Assembly: GCA_003649085.1 (NCBI GenBank)
Contig: QMQV01000029.1
Span: 1-15,352 of the forward strand
Reading direction: 5' to 3'
Length of the DNA stretch: 15,352 bases
DNA from: Thermoproteota archaeon
GTDB taxonomy: Archaea; Thermoproteota; Methanomethylicia; Methanomethylicales; B66-G16
The notes under the pieces were generated by a model. That model did not search any database, had not been told where the DNA came from, and worked only from the letters and a program-made list of their open reading frames with translations. Both the position numbers and the translations under genes were made by a program. Shown here piece by piece: positions 1-6,759 of the stretch. Numbering within the stretch: the stretch's first letter is position 1; each line of letters starts with the position of its first letter.

Positions 1-2
1 TA

Positions 3-227
3 CTTGATGCAGCTAGGAGAATGATATTAGCTGGGCGTAAGGGGAACACCTTAACCTTCTATTTAAACAAACAAGCAGCATACGTGGGGCACGCGTCTTT
101 CTGTAAGCCCGAGCGAGAATCTCCGCTCGGGCCAATAACCTTTCACATCGAGTGCGACGACATTGATAAGCTTGTTGATTGGCTTGCGACAAAGACTATA
201 GGTGGAGTACCAGTTGATGAGCTATGA
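3..227 (+). CDS. C-terminal fragment of an unrecognised archaeal protein (5' truncated by window edge)
   Basis: The frame is open from the first bases of the window to a TGA at 225-227, giving about 74 residues, so the gene starts outside. An internal ATG at 21 exists, but the frame continues upstream through LDAARR, so I treat this as a 3' fragment rather than a 68-residue gene. The fragment contains a Tyr-rich beta-like stretch (TFYLNKQAAYVG), a single Cys, and an SPLGPI turn followed by an acidic segment ending in WLATKTIGGVPVDEL. I do not recognise the family. Its stop overlaps the start of the next gene as ATGA, which implies co-transcription and translational coupling with the TIM-barrel protein. 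No signal peptide, membrane segment or metal motif is visible in the part seen. Confidence 0.6.
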   Translation, partial: LDAARRMILAGRKGNTLTFYLNKQAAYVGHASFCKPERESPLGPITFHIECDDIDKLVDWLATKTIGGVPVDEL

Positions 228-1009
228 TGATAGGAGTATCTAATCTAGGCATCTTAGACAAGCCATTTAAATTTATTGAAAAGCTTATTGAAAAGCTTGA
301 TAAAATATCTGTATTGGAGATTGTCGACGATTTACCACACAAGTTGAATGATAAGCGCATTGCCTACCTTAAAGAGCTATCTTCTACTCATAATCTAAAA
401 CTTGTAGTGCATGCCCCATTTAATAATATAAACGCGTGCGCAGTTAACCCTAGTATAAGGCGTGCAAGCATAAAGGAGCTTTTAAAATGCTTTGATAGAG
501 CTAAAAAGCTTGAAAGCGAGCTAGTAGTTGTTCACTTGGGACTAGATTCTCCGATAAGTTTGTTCAAGCCAGGGTTTTCATGGTCAATATGCCTAAACTC
601 TGCGAGAGAACTTCTCGAACTAGCTTCACAGCGTGGTGTTCAGATAGCTTTTGAAAACTTAACAAAGAATACGGGCATGTTAAAGAATGTTGAAGAAGTT
701 AGGAAGCTAATCGAAAACATAGATGATGTCAAGCTATCTTTTGACATAGGTCACGCCAATTTAGTAGGACAGATTAGGGATTTCTTAGAAAATTTCATAG
801 ACTTTATGATACACGCACATCTGCACGACAATGATGGCATACAAGACCTTCATTTACCTGTAGGCGAGGGAACAATTGACTGGAATTATGCATTACCTAA
901 ACTAAGGAAGATTAAAGGTCCTTTAGTTATAGAGCCACTCAACTTTCAAGGTGCTTTAAAAAGCTTTAAAAACCTCTCTTCAATGCTTGATAACCTCGTA
1001 AACCGCTAA
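224..1009 (+). CDS. Sugar phosphate isomerase/epimerase or endonuclease IV-like TIM-barrel protein
   Basis: This 261-residue protein belongs to the xylose isomerase-like TIM-barrel (AP endonuclease family 2) superfamily. The strand-end motifs run in order: VVHAPF with H63, VVVHLGLD with H104, IAFENLT with E144, LSFDIGHAN with D174 and H177, HAHLHDNDG with H199/H201, DLHLPVGEGTIDW with D208 and H210, and LVIEPLN with E237. These match the order and chemistry of the nine zinc ligands of endonuclease IV (established for that family), so a di- or trinuclear metal site is likely. Sequence alone cannot separate an AP endonuclease from a sugar isomerase or epimerase; the N-terminus (GVSNLGI) is not the classical endonuclease IV GAHVS. 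Length is normal for the superfamily. The start is one of two adjacent ATGs (224 or 227) and overlaps the preceding stop. The 3' end overlaps convergent RNase Z by 30 bases. Confidence 0.85.
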   Translation: MMIGVSNLGILDKPFKFIEKLIEKLDKISVLEIVDDLPHKLNDKRIAYLKELSSTHNLKLVVHAPFNNINACAVNPSIRRASIKELLKCFDRAKKLESELVVVHLGLDSPISLFKPGFSWSICLNSARELLELASQRGVQIAFENLTKNTGMLKNVEEVRKLIENIDDVKLSFDIGHANLVGQIRDFLENFIDFMIHAHLHDNDGIQDLHLPVGEGTIDWNYALPKLRKIKGPLVIEPLNFQGALKSFKNLSSMLDNLVNR

Positions 1010-1894
1010 ATCCCTGGCAACTTCAACTTCTGGAAATATCTTCCTTGCCTCTTCCTCTAAGATTTTTGCCTCTTGATATCTAGCGCTTATATGTGTTAAA
1101 AGCAGCTTCTTTACACCAGCTTTAAGCGCAATTTCTGCTGCCTGTGCTGCTGTTGAGTGTTTATCCTCAATAGCCTTAGCCAGTAAGCTGCTATCGAATG
1201 TAGCTTCATGAATTAAGAGGTCGGCGCCTTCAGACAGTTTCACGATGCTATCGCACGGTGCAGTATCTCCAGTGTACACAATTTTGATGCCAGGCCTAGG
1301 AGGACCAACTACTTGTTCAGGCTTAATAACTCTTCCATCCTTTAGCACAATCGCTTCTCCACGCTTAAGCTTTGCCCACAACGGCCCTTCAGGTATACCT
1401 AACTCCTTAGCCTTCTCTGGATGGAATTTGCCAGGATACTCTTTTTCAATTAAAGCATAAGCTAAGTTTGGCTTAGAGTGCTCAGCCCAAACCGCCTTCA
1501 CAACATATTCGCTTTCTTCGCAGACGATTCCCTCGTCAACTTCATGAACCTTAAGCTCAAACTTAGGCTCAGCTGCTATGTTACTTAAAACTCCTTTAAT
1601 TAAGCCACTTAGCCCTTCAGGGCCGTAAACGTTAAGCTCCTTATCCCTATTTAACAAATTCATTGTTTGAAGCAGCCCAAAAAGCCCGACTACGTGATCT
1701 CCATGTAAATGAGTTATGAAGATCTTCATTCTCCCACAGGGGCTTATACCCGCCTTAATCATTTGTCTTTGAGTTCCTTCACCACAGTCGAAAAGCAAAG
1801 TTTCTCCTTTACGGATTAAGGCTATTGAAGGTAAGCTCCTATCGACTGTTGGAACGCCGCCAGCAGTTCCTAGGGGTATAACTTTTATGCTCAA
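980..1894 (-). CDS. rnz: Ribonuclease Z (tRNA 3'-processing endonuclease)
   Basis: A 304-residue metallo-beta-lactamase-fold nuclease that cleaves the 3' trailer from pre-tRNA in the cytoplasm. The N-terminus has the family's LGTAGGVPT and FDCGEGTQRQ motifs. The zinc ligands are all present: H62, H64, D66 and H67 (HLHGDH), H139 (AEHS), D210 (TGDT) and H268 (THIS). HE at 229-230 and HST at 246-248 match the conserved catalytic region. The segment at about 167-182 (GIPEGPLWAKLKRGE) corresponds to the flexible arm that grips tRNA in short-form RNase Z. Length is typical of the short form (about 305). It is the last gene of a leftward operon, 13 bases after the tRNA-G10 methyltransferase, so two tRNA-maturation enzymes are made together. 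Its last 30 bases overlap the convergent TIM-barrel gene. Confidence 0.96.
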   Translation of the reverse strand: MSIKVIPLGTAGGVPTVDRSLPSIALIRKGETLLFDCGEGTQRQMIKAGISPCGRMKIFITHLHGDHVVGLFGLLQTMNLLNRDKELNVYGPEGLSGLIKGVLSNIAAEPKFELKVHEVDEGIVCEESEYVVKAVWAEHSKPNLAYALIEKEYPGKFHPEKAKELGIPEGPLWAKLKRGEAIVLKDGRVIKPEQVVGPPRPGIKIVYTGDTAPCDSIVKLSEGADLLIHEATFDSSLLAKAIEDKHSTAAQAAEIALKAGVKKLLLTHISARYQEAKILEEEARKIFPEVEVARDLAVYEVIKH

Positions 1895-1907
1895 AGCAAA
1901 AATCCTC

Positions 1908-2930
1908 CTAAGCCCTCTTTAAAACAGCTATTCTCCTAGTTAAGCTCTTATGAACGTACATAGAGTATTCTTCAACAAGCTTTAGCCCACAACTATTGGC
2001 ACGTTCTTCAATATCAACCCAGTGAGGGTAAGCTAGGCACACATACCCTTCAACGACATCACTAACTTCAGCTAAGAAATCTGAGTATAGTTTCTCTACC
2101 TTAACGCCTTTGCTAGAAGCTGCTCTACCATAAGGAGGGTCTGTTGCTATGCACCTAACGCTGGTAAATGGCATTTTCCTCGCATCGCCGTGTATTAATG
2201 CTAATGGCTTTAAGCCGTAGAACGCTAAATTTTTCTTAGCTCCTTTAACCATCTCGAAATCCACATCCAATCCAATTATTTCACATCCAATCAACCCAGC
2301 TTCTATTAGAAAACCACCTGTTCCACAAAATGGATCTAACAATACCTCTCCTGATTTTGCCCTTGCTAAGTTTATGAAAACTCGTGAAATACGAGGAGAT
2401 AAGACGCCAGGGTGAAAGAAAGGTCTAGTTCTAGGTCTTCTCTTATCAAAGCTTCCCCTATCAATAACATGGCTAAGTACGTAGAACACAAAGCTATTAT
2501 CTGTTAAAACTCCTTGTAAAGTTACATCAGGAGTCCTTAAATTTACCTTAGCTCCTATGGCTTTAACCACGTATGCGCCAAGCTTTTTCTCAAGCTCTAA
2601 CGTCGATAACTCTAGACAACTTAACTTAACTCTCTTAACTCTAACCACGAAAGTCTTACCACTTAAAAAGCTCCAGTCTACGTTCTCAGCGCACTTAGTT
2701 ATCTCATTCCAGTCGGCAAGGCTCTCAAAAAGAAGCTCTCCACAATTCATGCACATAGATGCCCTTTTCGCAACGATATTTAACGCTTCTCTGCTCGTCT
2801 CAATTATTAAAAACTGATCAAGAAGCTTAACTACCTTATACTGAAGACCTTCAGCTTCTAAGATAGCCTTTACTTCAGCAAAGGGGATTTCAGGATGTTC
2901 CCCCGATAATAGAAAAGCTAATCTCGTCAT
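1908..2930 (-). CDS. trmG10: tRNA (guanine(10)-N2)-dimethyltransferase, THUMP + Rossmann methyltransferase
   Basis: A 340-residue protein with an N-terminal ferredoxin-like/THUMP region (about 1-150) and a C-terminal class I SAM-dependent methyltransferase. The methyltransferase shows LLDPFCGTGGF (197-207, SAM-binding motif I), GLDVD (220-224, acidic ribose-binding end) and the catalytic ATDPPYG (262-268) of exocyclic-amine methyltransferases. RTRPFFHPGVLSPR just before motif I is typical of archaeal Trm-G10, which makes m2G and m2,2G at tRNA position 10. Three cysteines in the N-terminal domain (C60, C63, C80), including CMNC, are worth noting. The gene starts at an ATG that shares one base with the prs stop (TAATG), which suggests translational coupling. 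RNase Z follows 13 bases later. A related THUMP methyltransferase with another target is the main alternative. Confidence 0.93.
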   Translation of the reverse strand: MTRLAFLLSGEHPEIPFAEVKAILEAEGLQYKVVKLLDQFLIIETSREALNIVAKRASMCMNCGELLFESLADWNEITKCAENVDWSFLSGKTFVVRVKRVKLSCLELSTLELEKKLGAYVVKAIGAKVNLRTPDVTLQGVLTDNSFVFYVLSHVIDRGSFDKRRPRTRPFFHPGVLSPRISRVFINLARAKSGEVLLDPFCGTGGFLIEAGLIGCEIIGLDVDFEMVKGAKKNLAFYGLKPLALIHGDARKMPFTSVRCIATDPPYGRAASSKGVKVEKLYSDFLAEVSDVVEGYVCLAYPHWVDIEERANSCGLKLVEEYSMYVHKSLTRRIAVLKRA

Positions 2931-3817
2931 TAGCTCATAATTGATGGTATCACTTTAGCAATGACCGGAGCAGCTGATACTACGCTCACGGCGCTCTGTA
3001 TGGTGTCTGTAGCCACAACCTCATCTACACCTGAATCGATCATTTTCTTAAAAGCTCCGCTAACTAAAAGCGCGTGAACAAAACCTGCGTAAACCTTTCT
3101 TGCGCCATAAGATTTCAAGATTTTAGCCGCGTTAGCTATAGTCCCTCCTGTGCTAACTAAGTCGTCTACTATGATGGCGTCCCTTCCATTGACACCCGGA
3201 AACTCTCCTACAGTCTTAATTTCTCCAGTAATGCGATCTCTAGTTTTTTCAAAGCTATTCCATTCAGCACCCAAAATCTCGGCTACTTGTCTGGCGTACT
3301 CAGCAGCCCCTCTATCAGGCGAAAACACCATAGGTTCTACAAGCTCCTTCTTCTTAAGGTACTCAGCGATTAAGGGCATGGCGGAGACATTGGTTTTTCT
3401 AATCTTTAAACATGCCAAACTTTCTTCTTTGTGAATATTCACCGTAATAAATGCGTCTGCTCCACTCGCCTCAATGAGCTTTAAGATGCTCTTAATACTA
3501 AGACACTCTCCTTCCCTAAACCTCTTATCTTGTCTGGCGTAAGCTAAGTAAGGCACTACCGCTATAACGTTCTTGGCGTTAAAGTCTTTAGCGGCATCAA
3601 GCATTAAGAATAACTCCATTAACCTCTTATCTTGCTCTGGATACGTTGTCTGAACGATGATGACATCTTCTCCTTTCACCTTAGATGGGTCAAAAAACCT
3701 CACGTAAGATTCTCCATCAGGGAAAAGTTTTCTTTCAACGTTTAGAACCTCGCATTTCAACAGCTCAGCAAGCTTCAATGCTAGTGTCTCAGAATAAGCT
3801 CCTGGAACTATTATCAA
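2930..3817 (-). CDS. prs: Ribose-phosphate diphosphokinase (PRPP synthetase)
   Basis: A 295-residue enzyme that makes PRPP from ribose 5-phosphate and ATP for nucleotide, His and Trp biosynthesis. It shows the family's N-terminal PGAYSE, the FPDGE motif (32-36), PYLAYARQDKRF (89-100) for ATP binding, FSPDRGA (165-171), the KTR catalytic flexible-loop residues (191-193) and the PRPP-binding motif VDDLVSTGGT (217-226). The compact length matches archaeal enzymes. The start is TTG at 3815-3817: an in-frame stop lies eight codons upstream with no ATG or GTG between, and a GGTGG ribosome-binding site (3825-3829, minus strand) sits seven bases ahead. It is first in a leftward operon with the tRNA-G10 methyltransferase (1-base overlap) and RNase Z, and is divergent from the AmrS-like gene. 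Confidence 0.95.
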   Translation of the reverse strand: MIIVPGAYSETLALKLAELLKCEVLNVERKLFPDGESYVRFFDPSKVKGEDVIIVQTTYPEQDKRLMELFLMLDAAKDFNAKNVIAVVPYLAYARQDKRFREGECLSIKSILKLIEASGADAFITVNIHKEESLACLKIRKTNVSAMPLIAEYLKKKELVEPMVFSPDRGAAEYARQVAEILGAEWNSFEKTRDRITGEIKTVGEFPGVNGRDAIIVDDLVSTGGTIANAAKILKSYGARKVYAGFVHALLVSGAFKKMIDSGVDEVVATDTIQSAVSVVSAAPVIAKVIPSIMS

Positions 3818-3853
3818 GGCCTTGCCACCGCCATACCTTTAAGCTATCTGGAG

Positions 3854-3861
3854 CTTTAAAG
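3854..3861 (-). promoter_or_regulatory. Candidate TATA box (box A) for the prs operon
   Basis: The perfectly symmetric CTTTAAAG lies 37-44 bases upstream of the prs TTG. Initiation about 26 bases downstream of its centre would fall near 3831, leaving a leader of roughly 14 bases that just contains the GGTGG ribosome-binding site. It sits in the 116-base divergent gap before the AmrS-like gene. The spacing fits an archaeal TBP/TFB promoter, but there is no direct evidence of transcription. Confidence 0.4.
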
Positions 3862-3933
3862 CTGTTAACTCAAGTGCATGATGCAAAGACTTAAACATTA
3901 CGTCTTCTTAACAATAAAGGGGATTAAGCAACC

Positions 3934-4941
3934 TTGCTCAAGGAAGCTTTCCTTTACCAAAAGCTAGAAAATAACAGCGTAAAGTGCAACCTATGTGCAA
4001 GACGCTGTATAATACCCGATGGAGCAAAAGGCTTCTGCTATGTCAGAGAAAACAGGAAAGGCACGCTGTACACGCTTGTATACGGAAAAGTCATAGCCGC
4101 TCACGTAGACCCAATAGAGAAGAAGCCACTATACCACTTTCACCCAACAGCTACGGTATTCTCAATAGCTACGGTTGGCTGCAATTTCAGGTGTAGTTTC
4201 TGTGACAATTGGTTAATCAGTCAGCGAAGAGAAATCGAAGGGGAAGACATGTCTCCAGAAGATATAGTTAGGCAAGCAAAAGCAGCTGGAAGCGATGGCA
4301 TAAGCTACACATACACTGAACCCACCATATTTATGGAGTTTGCCTACGACACCGCCAAGTTAGCTCGCTTAGAAGGCTTATTCAATACCTTCGTAACTAA
4401 CGGCTACATGACGCCAGAAGCTGTAGACATGATGAGCCCCTATCTAGACGCAGCTACTGTAGACTTCAAGGGCAGTGGCGATCCAAACTTCTATAGAAAG
4501 TATTCAGCAGTACAATCGGTTGAGCCGATATATGAAGCGTTAAAAGCGATGAAAGAGAAGAAGATTTTCATCGAAATAACCGACTTAATAGTGCCTGAGG
4601 TAGGGGATTCTCCTGAGCAGCTAAGAAAGCTAGCTAGGTGGATTGTGGATAACCTTGGTCCAGAAACGCCCATACATCTCTTGCGCTTTCATCCAGACTA
4701 CATGGCAACAGACCTCAAGTACACGCCGACAGCAACCTTAGAAAAGTTGAGAGAGGTAGCTGTTCAGGAGGGCTTATATTACGTATACTTAGGCAACGTC
4801 CCTGGGCACAAGTATGAGAACACGTACTGTCCAGCATGTGGAACTTTGCTCATTGAGAGATATGGCTTTTACGTTTCGCTTATGAGAATAAAGGATGGTA
4901 GATGCCCAAAATGCGGCTTTAAAATAAACGTGGTTTTATAA
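3934..4941 (+). CDS. amrS: AmrS-like radical SAM protein (AmmeMemoRadiSam family)
   Basis: A 335-residue radical SAM enzyme. The catalytic [4Fe-4S]/SAM motif is GCNFRCSFC (C83, C87, C90). Ahead of it lies the family's N-terminal cysteine set, CNLCARRC (C18, C21, C25) plus C35 in KGFCYVREN. The C-terminus carries a zinc-ribbon-like pair, CPAC (C299, C302) and CPKC (C324, C327). The body contains TYTEPTIF (126-133) and TNGYMTPEAV, as in AmrS and pyruvate formate-lyase activase-like proteins. The reaction is not established; AmrS homologues are usually grouped with AMMECR1 and Memo proteins, neither of which is in this window. The start is TTG at 3934, preceded by a GGGG-rich ribosome-binding site. 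Its 3' end overlaps the convergent uracil-DNA glycosylase by 23 bases. Confidence 0.88.
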   Translation: MLKEAFLYQKLENNSVKCNLCARRCIIPDGAKGFCYVRENRKGTLYTLVYGKVIAAHVDPIEKKPLYHFHPTATVFSIATVGCNFRCSFCDNWLISQRREIEGEDMSPEDIVRQAKAAGSDGISYTYTEPTIFMEFAYDTAKLARLEGLFNTFVTNGYMTPEAVDMMSPYLDAATVDFKGSGDPNFYRKYSAVQSVEPIYEALKAMKEKKIFIEITDLIVPEVGDSPEQLRKLARWIVDNLGPETPIHLLRFHPDYMATDLKYTPTATLEKLREVAVQEGLYYVYLGNVPGHKYENTYCPACGTLLIERYGFYVSLMRIKDGRCPKCGFKINVVL

Positions 4942-5521
4942 GCTCCTCCTTTACCATTCTCAAATCCTGTTCAAGCTTAGCTTTTAAAGCAGGGTTATAG
5001 AGGGCAGCTGCTGGATGATATGTTGGTATGACTATGATGTTTAAACCAAGAATCTTACCTATCCTAACTTTACCCCTAATTTTTTCAATGCTTGAAAAAT
5101 TCCACCCCGCCTTAGAAAAGATGTAGTTTGCTGAATGCCTGCCCAACGTGACTATAATGGCTGGTGAAATTATTTTAATTTGTTCGTCTAAATAGGGCGT
5201 ACATGCCTCAATTTCGTCAGGCTCGGGATCTCTATTTTCAGGAGGACGGCATTTAACTACATTGGTTATGTAGACTTCTTGTTCATTTATGCCCACGCTA
5301 GCTAAAAGCTGGCTAAGCAGTTTTCCAGCTGCGCCGACAAATGGTAATCCCTGCACATCTTCGTGATAACCAGGAGCTTCGCCAATAAACATGACTTTTG
5401 AGTAAAGACTTCCTCTGCCGACCACGGGATTTCTTCTTCCAACATGAAGCTTACACTTAGTACACTTTTTCACACGCTCAACCAAATCCTTCATTGCAGC
5501 TTCTCTATCACTAGACAACAT
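4919..5521 (-). CDS. udg: Uracil-DNA glycosylase, family 4 (iron-sulfur type)
   Basis: A 200-residue DNA-repair enzyme that removes uracil arising from cytosine deamination. Numbering from the upstream TTG codon at 5524, the four [4Fe-4S] ligands are C21 and C24 (CTKC), C92 (KCRPP) and C108 (EACTPYL). GEAPG (48-52) is catalytic motif 1, GLPFVGAAG (59-67) follows, and PTYHPAA (167-173) is the DNA-intercalation motif with the conserved histidine. This set defines the thermostable family 4 enzymes common in thermophilic archaea and bacteria. I place the start at ATG 5519-5521 because its GAGGAG ribosome-binding site is five bases away; the adjacent TTG at 5524 would be only two bases from it. 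The gene is transcribed alone, converging on the AmrS-like gene and diverging from the broken radical SAM gene. Confidence 0.94.
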   Translation of the reverse strand: MLSSDREAAMKDLVERVKKCTKCKLHVGRRNPVVGRGSLYSKVMFIGEAPGYHEDVQGLPFVGAAGKLLSQLLASVGINEQEVYITNVVKCRPPENRDPEPDEIEACTPYLDEQIKIISPAIIVTLGRHSANYIFSKAGWNFSSIEKIRGKVRIGKILGLNIIVIPTYHPAAALYNPALKAKLEQDLRMVKEELIKPRLF

Positions 5522-5598
5522 CAAATCTCCTCAGAATACACAACAAAATATTATCTCTTTTGCTTAGCTTATCTCTCTACTGAGGTGGGTAAACAGGG

Positions 5599-6066
5599 AT
5601 GTGGATGCTAGTAAGACCTGATGCCGTCAAAGCTCTTGAAGACCCAGGAGTTAAGAAAGCTCTCTCAAGATACGTTGATGTGGTGAAAAACCGCAAGTAT
5701 GCAAAGTTTCTCATAGCCGGAAGGATTGAAGCTGATTATGATGAGGATGCTAGCTTACAAGAGCTTTGGCAAATACACAATAAGCTTGTGGAGGAATACT
5801 ATGAGATTGAAAGAGAGATCGATTCTGGACAGCTATCGCTTAGTGATCTCCCACAGCCAAAGAAATCGCTATTAACGCTTAAGTCGTTGATAGGAGATCG
5901 TCTACTTGAAGCTTGTGTCTTATGCGAAAGGAGGTGTAAGGTGAATAGGTTTTCAAGTAGAAATGGATATTGTAGAGCGCCAGCTGACATGCCTGTATCA
6001 AGCATGTTTGAGCATTTAGGGGAAGAGCCGGAGATCGTCCCAAGCTTTACGGTATACAGCTGTTAA
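5599..6066 (+). CDS. Radical SAM protein, N-terminal portion (gene interrupted by frameshift)
   Basis: This 155-residue reading frame is the front part of a radical SAM protein whose catalytic half continues at 6083 in the next frame. An alpha-helical N-terminus (about 1-100; VKKALSRYVDVVKNRKYAKF) leads into a cysteine cluster CVLCERRC (C106, C109, C113) plus C125 in GYCRA. This parallels the C18/C21/C25/C35 cluster of the AmrS-like protein in this window. HLGEEPEIVPSFTVY (139-153) is the segment that normally runs directly into the CxxxCxxC motif. Here the frame ends with Cys and TAA at 6064-6066. The start is ATG 5599, with GAGGTGGG as ribosome-binding site about nine bases ahead. As drawn it lacks any SAM-cluster motif and would not be active alone. 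See the frameshift site at 6053-6067. Confidence 0.75.
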   Translation: MWMLVRPDAVKALEDPGVKKALSRYVDVVKNRKYAKFLIAGRIEADYDEDASLQELWQIHNKLVEEYYEIEREIDSGQLSLSDLPQPKKSLLTLKSLIGDRLLEACVLCERRCKVNRFSSRNGYCRAPADMPVSSMFEHLGEEPEIVPSFTVYSC

Positions 6067-6067
6067 A
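6053..6067 (+). other. Frameshift (+1) junction within the radical SAM gene
   Basis: The upstream frame reads TAC AGC TGT TAA and stops. The frame one base later is open from 6020 and reads through AVKAGRFS directly into the LGCNLRC catalytic motif. Homology-like sequence is continuous if one base is skipped in about 6055-6063, for example one T of the TGTTAAA run, giving YSCKAGRFSLGCNLRC. Either a single-base sequencing or assembly error, a true mutation, or a +1 recoding event at the UAA would produce this picture. The site does not resemble the known RF2 slippage site, since slipping UGU to GUU pairs poorly. Confidence 0.7.
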
Positions 6068-6082
6068 GCTGGCCGATTTAGC

Positions 6083-6712
6083 TTGGGATGCAATCTCCGG
6101 TGTATTCACTGCCAAAATTGGAGCATCAGCCAGTGGTATGAGCAGGGCGACGTATACAGCCCTGAGGAGCTGGCATCGATAATAGATGCTGCTAGGAGGA
6201 GGGGTTGTAGAAATCAAAACTGGGTAGGAGGAGACCCAATTCCATACATACCATTTTGGATAAAAGTATTGTTATATGAGCGCGAAAATACACCAGTTTT
6301 CTTCAATACTAACGGCTATTACAGCGTAGAGGCGAGTTGGCTTCTAGCTGGTATAGTGGATATTTACAAGATAGACTTCAAGTATGGTCCAGGAGATTGT
6401 GCGCAGAGGATATCAGATGCTCCTCGATATTGGGATGTGGTAACAAGAAACTTATTAGATGCTAGTCGTAGAGGCGAAGTCTTAATACGTGTATTAGTCC
6501 TTCCAAACCACATAGACTGCTGTTATAAGCCCATAATAAAGTGGATTGTTGAAAACCTTGGCCCATATACGAGAGTCAACATTATGTGGCAATATAGACC
6601 TGAGTATCAAGCACACAAGCTTCCAGAACTTAGGCGTAGGTTAACTAAAGAGGAAATGGAGGAGACAATTAAGATAGCTGAAGAGTACGGCCTGAAAAAT
6701 TACATAACTTAA
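6083..6712 (+). CDS. Radical SAM protein, catalytic portion (continuation of the gene starting at 5599)
   Basis: A 209-residue frame that begins, at a TTG, directly on the radical SAM motif GCNLRCIHC (C3, C7, C10). It continues with QNWSISQW, the family motif NWVGGDPIP (46-54), FFNTNGYYS, IYKIDFKYGPGDCA and VLVLPNHIDCCYKPI, then a C-terminal IMWQYRPEYQAH and a helix. It is related to AmrS and pyruvate formate-lyase activating-type enzymes; the substrate is unknown. The TTG is unlikely to be a real start, because no ribosome-binding site precedes it and no protein of this type starts on the cluster motif. Joined to the frame at 5599 it gives a protein of about 370 residues with intact cysteines. 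If the frameshift is real and unrescued, this is a pseudogene; if it is an error, the gene is ordinary. Confidence 0.75.
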   Translation: MGCNLRCIHCQNWSISQWYEQGDVYSPEELASIIDAARRRGCRNQNWVGGDPIPYIPFWIKVLLYERENTPVFFNTNGYYSVEASWLLAGIVDIYKIDFKYGPGDCAQRISDAPRYWDVVTRNLLDASRRGEVLIRVLVLPNHIDCCYKPIIKWIVENLGPYTRVNIMWQYRPEYQAHKLPELRRRLTKEEMEETIKIAEEYGLKNYIT

Positions 6713-6741
6713 AAGGTGCATAAGCCAACGTTTAAGAACAT

Positions 6742-6751
6742 GTTTTTATAA
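6742..6751 (+). promoter_or_regulatory. Candidate TATA box for the zinc-ribbon gene
   Basis: A TTTTTATAA-type element lies in the short gap after the radical SAM gene. Initiation 25-28 bases downstream would fall around 6772, downstream of the ATG at 6760 and on an in-frame TTG (6772). Either the transcript is leaderless and starts at that TTG, or an upstream element such as TTTAAG near 6730 serves the ATG at 6760. Position only; no transcript data. Confidence 0.35.
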
Positions 6752-6759
6752 AAAAGTAT

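Noticed and set aside
3150..3434. 94-codon frame on the plus strand inside prs
   Set aside because: It lies wholly opposite a confident PRPP synthetase, and its Ser/Leu-rich product has no recognisable motif.
5529..5585. Inverted repeat CCTCAG ... CTGAGG between the uracil-DNA glycosylase and radical SAM genes
   Set aside because: The two arms are simply the ribosome-binding sites of two divergent genes, so the symmetry is expected.
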